In this document: positions 24,919 to 41,800 of the stretch, in pieces
Layout of the letters: every line of letters begins with the position of its first letter
How positions within the stretch are numbered: the first letter of the stretch is position 1
Assembly (NCBI GenBank): GCA_016946835.1
Contig: JACVTC010000007.1
Span: 1,685,001 to 1,737,500 of the forward strand
Source of the DNA: Neocallimastix lanati (nom. inval.)
Taxonomy: Eukaryota; Neocallimastigomycota; Neocallimastigomycetes; Neocallimastigales; Neocallimastigaceae
DNA: 52,500 nucleotides
Reading direction: 5' to 3'
The notes under the pieces: generated by a model
What the model was told of the DNA's origin: nothing
What the model saw: only the letters and a program-made list of their open reading frames with translations
Databases searched by the model: none
Position numbers and translations under genes: made by a program

Positions 24919-25487
24919 ATAATTTTTATTTTTATTTTTTATTATTTTTATTTTTTTTTATTTTTTTATTATTTTTATTTTTTATTTTTTATTATTTTTA
25001 TTTTTTATTTTTTATTATTTTTATTTTTTATTTTTTATTATTTTTATTTTTTATTTTTTATTATTTTTATTTTTTATTTATTTTTATTTTTATTTTTTAT
25101 TTTTTATTATTTTTATTTTTTATTATTTTTATTTTTTATTTTTTATTATTTTTATTTTTTATTTTTTATTTTTTATTATTTTTATTTTTTATTTTTTATT
25201 ATTTTTATTTTTTATTTTTTATTATTTTTATTTTTTATTTTTTATTTTTTATTATTTTTATTTTTTATTATTTTTATTTTTTATTTTTTATTTTTTTTAT
25301 TTTTTTTATTTTTTATTTTTTTTATCTTTTATTTTTTTTATTTTTTATTTTTTTTATCTTTTATTTTTTTTATTTTTTATTTTTTTTATTTTTTATTTTT
25401 TTTTATTTTTTATTTTTTTTAGTTTACTTTATATACTAATTTTTCTTTCTAATTTCTTTTTTATTTTATTTATATAATATTTTTTTT

Positions 25488-25543
<56 letters not shown>
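24876..25543. repeat. T-rich minisatellite-like tract and poly(T)
   Basis: Variants of ATTTTTATTTTTTATTA and, toward the end, ATTTTTTTT units repeat with drift, followed by about 50 T (25494-25543). A 201-codon plus frame of Phe/Ile/Leu/Tyr at 24834-25439 is produced by this repeat and is not a gene. Confidence 0.85.
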
Positions 25544-25559
25544 CATTATCACAAAGTTT

Positions 25560-26468
25560 ATATGTTTTTAATTTTGAAATGTCGACTATACGTAAGAGGT
25601 CTGAAACGCTTTGGTCCTGACCATGAAAAGAAATTGTTTTAATTTTCGTTTATGACACCTTGAATCGCGGATTAAAAAAGTAGACTATTGGAAATTCTTA
25701 AGTAAAAATATGTATATATATATCAGATTGTAACAAAATTATTCATGGAATTGTTAAAAAAAAAAAAAAAAAACACTTTATTAGAGTGGAAAACTAGTTC
25801 ATCTGAAGAGTTAGCTATAATAATAATAATACGGATTATTTGAAGCTTATTTCTATAATTATAAAGTTAAAATACTTATGTGTTAAAAGAATAAATTGGA
25901 AGATGATTTCAAAGATTCGTGCATTTAACAGTAAAAAAATTTTAATAGAACCATGTATTATTCTGAACCCATAATCCCACTATTCCTATCTCTAATAGTC
26001 TTCTGTATGCTAATTCCATCTCAAAAAAACTCAATATTTTTAGCCTCTGTATTACCTGAAAATATTAAATGGTTGTAACTCTAAAAAAAAACATGACATG
26101 ACGAGAGACTTAACTCATTTTAATTTAATTTTTTAATCCTATTTGTAATTTAGTCTTCAAGAAGAAGAAGAAGTAAGTTGGTTATGTGTTCATTTCTGAA
26201 TTTTTTTTTTCTCTGATTCCTATCTATTTATTAATCATTATTGAATAGTATAGAGAAGTACGGATATGAAAATCTTTGGTATAAGGGACCTTTTTTTTAT
26301 TGGTATCCACAATTCTTTCCAATTATTCTACTACTAAATAATAATAATTTAGAATATAGGTATATATACTATCTATATACTCTCCAGTAAATAAAGTTTT
26401 TTTTTTTTTTTTTTTGAGGGGGGTATTCGAGGTTCATTAGAAAAACATTTCCATCCTCACATCTTCAT

Positions 26469-26512
<44 letters not shown>

Positions 26513-27030
26513 ATAAAGACTCATAATAAAGAGATAAAATGAAAACCGATTTTACCAATTGGTTCAAGAATCACCTTGGAATAACCCTTCTCTTCTGTCC
26601 TTGTTGATGATTTCAACATGATAAAGCAGCAACTTAAAGACCTTATTTTTTTTTTTTTTTTTTTTTTTAGAATTTCTTCTCCTATGGTAATTGTTATGGA
26701 TAGGATGGGATAGGTCACAGGTTTTTCTTTAGTCTAAGGATGGAAAGAATTCTTGATTCTTATATTGACTCTGTCTAAAGTTGTTAACAGTAATATTGTT
26801 AAGAAATTCAAATTCAGATTCAGAAATGATCTGACTATCTTTTGAAACTTTGAAACTCGTTTAATGATATCTCTGAACCATTTACTATTTATTTTTTTCT
26901 TGTTAAAAAAAAAAAAAAAAAATTCTTGATATAGATTAGAATGTTAATTTTTTATTTTTATCCACTTGAAGTTATCATCGAGGAAGGGGAAGAAATGAAA
27001 AGAGTTAGAAATCATTTTGTCATTCAAAAC
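25560..27030 (-). pseudogene. Decayed minus-strand gene or mobile element, family not recognised
   Basis: About 1.5 kb of higher-complexity DNA in which the minus strand shows a series of protein-like fragments interrupted by stops, frameshifts and poly(A/T) expansions. In order 5' to 3' on the minus strand: a piece ending FFPSLD (about 26830-26738); a piece with YPILSITITIGEEI, a poly-Lys run from an A tract, then EKGYSKVILEPIGKIGFHF (about 26718-26521); LERIVDTN and VPYTKDFHIRTSLYYSIMIN (about 26322-26224); and EMELAYRRLLEIGIVGLW ending FY-stop (about 26010-25942). No domain is recognised. The consistent strand and order suggest one dead gene rather than chance frames. It lies beside a LINE relic, so mobile-element origin is possible. 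Exon remnants of a host gene cannot be excluded. Confidence 0.4.
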
Positions 27031-27036
27031 GTAAAA

Positions 27037-27086
<50 letters not shown>

Positions 27087-27117
27087 ATTAAAATTTAAAA
27101 AAAAAAAAAAAAGATAA

Positions 27118-27177
<60 letters not shown>

Positions 27178-27340
27178 GAAAGGAAAAAACCTTTTCATAA
27201 TTAATAAAAAAAAAAAAAAAAAAAAAAAATAAAAATTCATCTTTTTTATTTTATTTTCATGATTTTTTTTTTTCTTTCTTTATTTTATTTTATTTTATTT
27301 TATTTCTATATTGTATAGTATAAAAAGAAATTTTTTTATT

Positions 27341-27373
<33 letters not shown>

Positions 27374-27559
27374 TTTTAAATTTATTAAATTTATTATTTT
27401 TATTATTAATTTTATTATTATTATTATTTTTTTTTTTACATTTTATAATATAGGAATGATTTTTTTATCTATTATATGTTTTTATATTTTATAATACAGA
27501 AATTTTCATTTATCTAGGTAATGTTTTTTTCTTTTTTCCTTTTTTGATTTATTAAAAAT
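27031..27559. other. Intergenic repeats
   Basis: Poly(T) at about 27041-27079, an AAAT array at about 27117-27176, a small hairpin (TGAAAGG, loop, CCTTTTCA at 27177-27198), further poly(A) and AT tracts. This is the 3' flank of the minus-strand four-TM gene. Confidence 0.75.
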
Positions 27560-33518
<5,959 letters not shown>

Positions 33519-36500
33519 ATGCCAACAACAAAACAAGTCGTTGTCGGTACTGTGTCAGCCTTAGCTGTAGGTACACTCTTATATGCTGTATATTTTGACT
33601 ATAAGAGAAGAAATGATCCACAATTCAGAAAGAAATTAAGTAAATAAAATATCTATATTCATATCTCTATATTTTTCTATATATGTTTTTTAAATTAAAA
33701 ATCTTTAATAAAATACTGTTAAGAAAAAAAAAATTTTTTTATTATAGTAAAAAAAGTATAATAAAAGAATATTATAGAAAAAAAAGTTTTTTTTTTTATT
33801 GTATCAAATTTATAATATTATTAATTAAATTAAATAATACACTTAAAAAAATAAAAAAAGATAAAATTTAAATCCTTGATGGATAGTTTTTATTATAGTT
33901 ATTTTTTAAATAAAAAAAAAAAAAAATCGAGAAAAATTTTATTAACATATGTAAAAAATATATATAATATACTATTATTATAAAATCAATTATTGTTATA
34001 AAACAAACAAATTATTGATAACAATATAAAGAGAAACAAAGAAAATTAGCAAAGAAAATAAAAAATGCCAAACATGAAGATAAACCAAAAGATGAAGCTT
34101 CTCTAAAGATTGAAAGTCAAATTGAAGCTATTAAAAAGGTTATTAACGATGAACCTATACCAACTGAAATGGAAGCTAAAGAAACTTTCTTTATGCAACA
34201 ATTACAAAAGGGTGAAATGTTATCTTACCAAGGTAAAAATTAAAAAAAAAAAAAATTATTTTATTTATTTTGAAATAAAGTTTAAAATAGAATTTTAAGG
34301 ATGAAAGAAAAAAAAAATTGAAAAAATAAAATGAATATTTTATGTTAAAACTGTTTATATATATATATATATATACCATTTTTTTTTATTATTTTTTTTT
34401 ATTTTTCATTTTTAATAAAAAAAAAAAAAAAACTATTTTTTAGGTGAACCTTATTATGAAGTTTCTGCTTTATGTTACTACAGAGCCTTCAAGGTTTATC
34501 CAAACCCAACTGAATTAATTGTATTATTCCAACGTTCTACCCCAGAACCAGTTTATAAGAAGATTATTGAAATGATTTCTGCTGATGTATGTTTTAAGAT
34601 AAATGAAAATGAAAATGAAAATGAAAAAAAAAAAAAAAAATTATACATTTAAAAGAAAACTATATAATATAGAAATAAATAATTAATATTAATAATACTG
34701 ATTTCAATTAAAAAATCATTAATGAGCTTTTTTTTTTTTTTTTTTTTTTTTTTATTTATTTGATGTAAAACAAAAATATATTAAATTTATTTTAATAATA
34801 ACAATAATATATTATAGGTTAAGAAGAAGCAAGAAGAATACTTCAATTTATATCCAAGTAAGGATATGAATGTTAAGATTGATAAGAAGGATTATGATAT
34901 TGTTGTTACTAAGGATATTGCTGCTGGTGAAATTATTTACAAGGAAAAACCAATGATGGCTACTTTAGATCCAAGAGTTGAAGTAAGAAAGATATTTTTT
35001 TTTAAGTTTAAAATATATATATATATATATATACTTATATAAAGATAGATATAATAATATTAATAAATTAATAATAAACATTTATTATTTTAATTAATTA
35101 ATAAATATTTATTTATATAATAAATTTTCTTTTATATTATATTTTTATATTATTTATATATAATTATAATTTATATAACCTTATTTAATACATGAATAAT
35201 ATATATATATATTTTAAATATAATAATATATTATTATCAAAATTATATATAAATATAAATCAAATAATAACAATAACAATAATACTAATCAAATTTCAAC
35301 CATAATAAATCATCAACAAACATTACAAATAATTATTAAAATTAATTATTAATGTTATTACAATTAAATTTTATTATTGTATCATATGTAAAAAAAAAAA
35401 AAAAAAAAAAAAATTAATTATGATGGAATGATATTATTCAATTCATTTTTAACAATATTAATAAAAATTATAATTATTTATAGAACACTAACTACTGTTC
35501 TCACTGTTTAAAGAGATTTGAAGGTGAAGGCTACAGAGGTAAAGACAAGAATGTCATTTTCTGTAGTAAGGAATGTTGTGAAGAATCCTGGGAAAAATAT
35601 AACAAATACTTATACCAACCAACTTTAGATGATATTAGTGAAGCTCTTAAATCTGGTGATAAAATTGAAATTACTAATGCCGATCCAGTTGGTAATGAAG
35701 CTCCAGCTACTATTGTTGCTGAAGAAGAAAAACCAGAAGGTAGTGAAGAAAAGAAAGAAGAAGGAGAAGAAGTTAAGAATGAAGAATCTAAACCAGAAGG
35801 TGAAGAAGAAGGAGTTAAGAATGATGAAAAGAAATCAGAAGAAGAAGGAAAAGAAGAAAAGACTGAATTAGATGATATTCAAAAATTCTGGGATTTATTA
35901 AAGAAAACTAAGAGAACTTGTCCTATTATGATTGCTAGATTTGTTGCTAAGATGATTGATCGTGAAGTTAATAGTAATAATAAGACTCAAAATGAAGAAT
36001 ATTCTGAATGGGATCACTTGGAACGCTTTAAGTTTATGGATGACTTAGAAAATTCAGAAGAGGATGAAAAGGAATTAGTTTTAATTCAATCTATTATCGG
36101 AAAACACTCTAATGAAAGTAAGTGTGGACATGATATTATACCAAAAAAAAAAAAAAAAAAAAAAATTATTTATTTATTTATTTATTATTTTATTATTTTA
36201 TTTATTTATTATTTTATTTATTTATTTATTTATTTATTATTATATTATAATTTTATTTATTATTTATTATTATTATCATAATTAATATTGTTATTTATAA
36301 TGTTATATAATGAAATATTATATATAAATATTACGCAATTATTTATTTATTTATTTATTTTTATTTTATTTTATTTTATGGAATAGTCTTACCAAAGGAA
36401 TATTACAATATGTTAAAGTGTAGATTCTTATACAATATTTATGCTATTCCAGCTCCAAAGGAAGAAACTTCATTAGTTCTTGAAAAATCTGATGAAACTA

Positions 36501-37115
36501 AGAGATACGTTGCTGGTGAACCAATTATTGGTGCCGGTTTATACCATATTTCTAGTTTCATTCATAACTCTTTTGATCCAAATGTTGAAGTTAAATTCCT
36601 TGATAATAACAATGAATTATCTATTGTTGCTCTTAAGGATTTAAAGGAAGGTGATGTTATTACCGTTAAATATATTGATGATACCAACAAAACTCCAGAA
36701 GAATGTAAAGAATTATTAAAGAAGATCTATAATATTGAAGTAAATATAAAATTTTATTATTATTTTTATGAATCCTTTTGTTAATTATTTAAATAAGTTA
36801 ATTATAATATAAATGCATTATATGTATTTTAATTAATTAATTATTTAATGAAATTTAAAAATATTTTATTTTATTTATTTTTTAATTAATTTTAAAACCA
36901 TAAATAATAATTCTTTTTTAATTATTTTAATTTCATTTATTTATTTATTTATTTATTTATTTATTGTAATTTTATTATTCTCTTTTCAATAATTAATTAA
37001 ATAATAAAAATAGGATGGTGTTGAACCAGAAAAGGATACTGAAGAAGCAAAGGAAGAAGAAAAAGAAGAACCTACTATTTCTAAGGAAGAAGAAGAACCA
37101 AAGGAAGAAAATTAA
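33519..37115 (+). CDS. Tom20 import receptor fused to a zinc-finger/SET (SMYD-like) domain
   Basis: Seven exons: 33519-33639, 34032-34232, 34444-34586, 34818-34982, 35484-36117, 36387-36739 and 37014-37115. All introns are GT-AG and phases close exactly, giving 572 residues. N-terminus: one TM (7-26) followed by YFDYKRRNDPQFRKKL, the signature of the Tom20 outer-membrane anchor. Residues about 75-165 match the Tom20 presequence-binding core (FFMQQLQKGEMLSYQGEPYY; YPNPTEL; STPEPVYKKII). The chain continues in frame into a SET split as in SMYD proteins: N-SET at about 176-205 (DIAAGEIIYKEKP), one zinc-finger-like C215-x2-C218...C237-x3-C241, an acidic Glu/Lys insert (about 290-340), then SET at 422-530 with GAGLYHISSFIHNSFDPNV (470-488) and Y517. 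The tail is acidic. The canonical NHSC is HNSF here, so methyltransferase activity is uncertain. Expected site: hydrogenosomal or mitochondrial outer membrane, SET domain facing the cytosol. Confidence 0.88.
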
Positions 37116-38009
37116 GGAATAATAAGGAGAAGAAAAATAAATAAATAAATAATAAATAGCAATAAAATATAAAAACAAAAAAAAAAAAAACAAAAAAAAA
37201 ACAAAAAAATAAAAAATAAATTATTAAAATGAAACATATAATAAAAATTAAAAAGGATTAAAAAAAAAAATAAAATAAAACATCCTTTTAGGATTTTTTA
37301 TTCTTTTTTTTTTTTATTCCTTTTTTTTTTTTTTTTTTATTTTTAATTTTTAATTTTCTTTTTTTTTTTTCATTTATTTTTAGATTTATATATCAATATA
37401 TCAATAAAATTTTTTTTTAAAATAAAAGTAAATATAAAAATAAAATAAAAATACAATAATAATAAATTTATTATTATTATAATTATCATTTTTTATTATT
37501 TTATTGCTTTATAGTATTATTATATTATTATATTATGATATTTATTATTTATTATAATTTTATTATCATTTTTTTTTTTTTAAAGTTATATATATTATTA
37601 ATTGTTAATATATAATTATTATATATAGAAGAAAAGATATATTATTATTTTTATTATTATTATTTTAATTTTTAATATTTTTACATAAAATAAATAAATA
37701 AATAAATAAAAAAAAAAAAAAAAAAAAAAAAAAAAGAATAAAGTAATAATAAAATACAATATAATAATGGAAAAAAAAAAATTAAATATAATAAAAAGTT
37801 ATATTTTTATCTTTTATATATATATAAAGAAATCGATATATGTATTGTTAAAACTTTTACAATATAGAATTAAAAATTAAATAAATTAAATAATAATAAA
37901 AAAAAAAAAAAAATTAAATTAAAATAATATAAAGAGAAAAGTTTTTTTTTTTTTTTTTTTTTTTTTATGGGTCTTTTTTTTTTAGGTTTAAGATGACAAA
38001 AAATTTTCA

Positions 38010-38044
<35 letters not shown>

Positions 38045-38308
38045 GAGGGGGGAAGAAAACACAAACAAATAAATTTAAATAAAAAATAAAAAAAATAAAA
38101 AAAAAATAAAATAAAATAAAATAAAAAAAAAAATAAAATAAATATATTATATTTAATATTGCTTTTAATGAATGTATTATTGTATATTTTATAAACAATA
38201 TATATATATATACATATAGAGAATGTGTGATTTTTATTTTTATTTTTTATATTTTATTTATAATTTTAAAGTGTTACGTATAAAATACATTCAGGTAATA
38301 TATATTAG

Positions 38309-38339
<31 letters not shown>

Positions 38340-38456
38340 AAAAACAAAAAATTATAAAAGAGGTATAAAATTTTATATAGAGATTCTATAAATTTATCTT
38401 TATATAAAAATTTTTAAATGTTAAATAGGATTTGGATAATTTAATTTTTATATTAT

Positions 38457-38487
<31 letters not shown>

Positions 38488-38744
38488 AAAGAAAAAGAAA
38501 AAAAAATTTTTTTTTTTCGATTTAATATATATATATGTTTTTATTTTTAAAAAAATTATAAATAATGCTTATTTTATTATTAATATTATTATTAATGCTA
38601 TTATTAATGTTATTGAGTATTTATATGGTAATTTATTTAGTATAATAAATTATTTTTATCTTTTTTTTTTTTTTTTTTTTTTTTTTTATTATTATTATTA
38701 ATTTAGTATAATTAATTTTATTTATTTCTTTATTTATTACTTTA

Positions 38745-38811
<67 letters not shown>

Positions 38812-38867
38812 GTTTTAATAAATTTATTAAATAAAGGAGTCAGAGACTTAGTCCTTCTTCATTTCCT
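37116..38867. other. Convergent intergenic region
   Basis: Lies between the 3' ends of the Tom20-SET (+) and ankyrin (-) genes. Poly(A/T), TTA and AAT tracts, long T runs (about 37940-37966, 38013-38043, 38769-38810), and one GGAGGGGGG patch at 38044. Minus frames here encode poly-Lys/Phe from homopolymers and are not genes. Confidence 0.75.
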
Positions 38868-41800
38868 TCATTCCATAATATCTAGAGAATTTTGGAGCAC
38901 TGCTAACTTTTTAACCGTTAACTTCAGATACTTTCGTATGAGAAGTGTATCGTTATAGTAGATACGACTACGGTAGAAATGAAGTAGGGCTGTCATACGG
39001 TTCTTGTCTTGAACGTCAATTCGTGCTCCTAAATTTATAAGATATTTAATGTTCGTCAGTACGCCATCCCGTTCATTCCAATCCATTGGTCGATGACGTA
39101 GGGCATAACATGCCATCATAATTGGTGTACATCCTTGCTTATTTATACTGTTCATATCTGCTCCATGATCTATTAAATATTCTACTATTCTATTTTTACC
39201 GTAACTACAGGCAAATTGTAATCCTGTCTCTTTTTGATCATTCTTCTCATTCATCTTGGCTCCTCGTCCATGAAGATATTTAATCATTTCTTGATTTCCA
39301 TAGGCACAGGACAGAAGAAATGGTGTATTACCATCACAATCTCTTGAAGTAATCGAAGCCCCCTTTTCTTCAATAAGAAATTGAATATACGAAAGGTAAA
39401 CTTGATCTTGACAGAGAAGTGAAAGAAAAGTTCGTTGTCGAACATCAATTACTCTTTCTACTTCTTCTTTTAATTTGGCGCCATGTTGTAAAAGATAGAT
39501 GGCTATATCATAATGTCGACTTTGATAGGCAAACATATATGCTGTTTTACCATGAACCATGCTCGTGGCTTCCGTTTGAAGTTCTGCATTAATTTCGGCT
39601 CCTGCTTCAAGAAGATAGGTTACTAGTTCAAAGTGACCATAGTCACTAGCTATCATTAATGGGGTCTCTCCTTTCAAAAATTGATAATGACATCTGGTAT
39701 TAATATCCATTCCTTGTTCTATTAAAAATTGTACCATTTCTCGATAATTAAAAATACAAGCTCTTGCTAATACTGAGGACATGAAATAACTATTTATTTC
39801 TTCATTTTCATTTTCATATTTATTTTCATTTTTATTTTCATTTTCATTTTCATATTTATTTTCATTTTTATTTTCATTTTCATTTTCATTTTTATTTTCA
39901 TTCTCCTTTTCCTTTTCATTTTTATTTTCATTTTCATTTTTATTTTCATTTTCATTTTTATTTTCATTTTCATTTTTATTTTCATTTTCATTTTCATTTT
40001 CATTTTCATTTTCATTTTCATTTTCATTTTCATTTTCATTTTCATTTTCATTCTCCTTTCCATTCCTCTTTCCATTCTTCTTTTTTACTTCACTTTTCTC
40101 CTCTTTTTTTTCATTTTCCTTTCCTTTTCGGTTAGTCCATTTCTCTTCTATCTCTCTTTTCTTTCCTTCTTTTCTCTCAAAATCATTTTTATTTTCGTTC
40201 TCATTTTCTTTCTTCTTTTTCATTTCACTTTTCTTTTCCTTCTTTTTATTTTCAGATTGAAAATGTAATCCTTGAGCCATTAGATAACGAACTAAAGTTA
40301 AATTTCCACTTTTACAAGCATACATAAGAACTGAATGTCCTTGATTATCTCGATCTTGAAGATTCGCTCCATGCCTCAAAAGAATTTTAACAAGGGGTAG
40401 GTTGCCTCTTAAACAGGAAATCATTAATTCATTCTTTCCAAATTTATCCTTTAAATTTAATTTAGCTTGATGGTTAAGAAGATAATTGGTCATATTAATA
40501 TTTTCATGCTTACATGCATACATTAAAGCCGTCGTACCATGAATATCTTGAAGATCAGGATTGGCATGATGATCTAATAAAAAGTTTAATATGACTTTAT
40601 TAACTTTAATACTGGCTTGCATAAAAACAGTTTTCCCTTCCTTATTTTGCCCATTAATATAGGCACCGTGTCGTAGTAGATATTTCATTAATTTTAAATT
40701 ACGTTGTTTACATGCATAAATGAGAGCTGTTTCACCATCTTTAGCTAAACCATTAATATCAATTTGATGTTGAATAAAGTAGTAGAGATAGGCTTCACTC
40801 CAATAGATATTGGAAACACAAAGTATATTTTTAATATCTGCTACATTACCTCCATTATGAAGTAAATATTTAAGAATAATGACCTCTTTTTCTTTTTCTT
40901 TAGGGATTCGATCATCGTTTTCCATTTCTTTTAAAATTAATAAAAGAGTGGAACCATCGTCAGAAAAGACGTTGGCGGCTTTCTTTTGTCTTTCATTTGC
41001 GATTCGTTTATCTTCATGATTCCAATATTCTGGATTGTAACAGTAGTTTACTATTCGATTCTCCAATTTCTTATAAGCAATGGTTAGAGCTGTTTGATGA
41101 TGATCCTTTGTTGCCGCATTAATATCGGCACCATGAGAAATTAAAAATTTAACAAAATCTACATTTGAACGGTCACAAGCCATCATTAAAGCCGTTAGGC
41201 CATATTTATTCTTACAGTTTATATCGATGTCTAGATGAAGATACTGATTTAAATGTTGATAATTTGGAATAATTCTTCGCTTCCAGGATTGTTGACATTC
41301 TTTAATGAAAAGGGATTGAGCTTTCTTTTGGGTTAGTTTTAATGGTTGATTGGAAGAAGAAGAAGAAGAAGAAAAAGAAGAATTTGTAGTTAATGTATTA
41401 AAAGAGGAGGAAGAAAAAAAAGATGATACATTATTATTCATTTTTTCTTTATCTATTGTTATATGATATTTTCGATAGAATTCTTCTATATATTTTTGTG
41501 GAGTAGAGGAATCACTAGTATGACTATTCCATTGGGAAATGGAATTACTGGTAATTATCTTATAAAAATCTTTAGCAATATTAGAAATTATGGAAAGAAC
41601 GGAGGAATGTTTTCTATTCCAAAGTTGATATGTAATTTCTAATAATAACGGTTTATGGGATTCTAGCTGTCTCATTAGTTCTGATTTAGCTCGACAAGTA
41701 GTCGCCGAGTTATTATATATCATATGACGCATAAATTCTGAAGTGAGAGATTCATATATTTTACCTTTTTTCCTTGAATTTGTAGCCTCAATTATTTTTT

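Noticed and set aside
24834-25439. 201-codon Phe/Ile/Leu/Tyr-rich frame resembling a membrane protein
   Set aside because: It is generated by a T-rich minisatellite; composition follows the repeat exactly.
39794-40075. Met-Lys repeat frame on the minus strand
   Set aside because: Alternative frame of the coding hexanucleotide repeat in the ankyrin gene.
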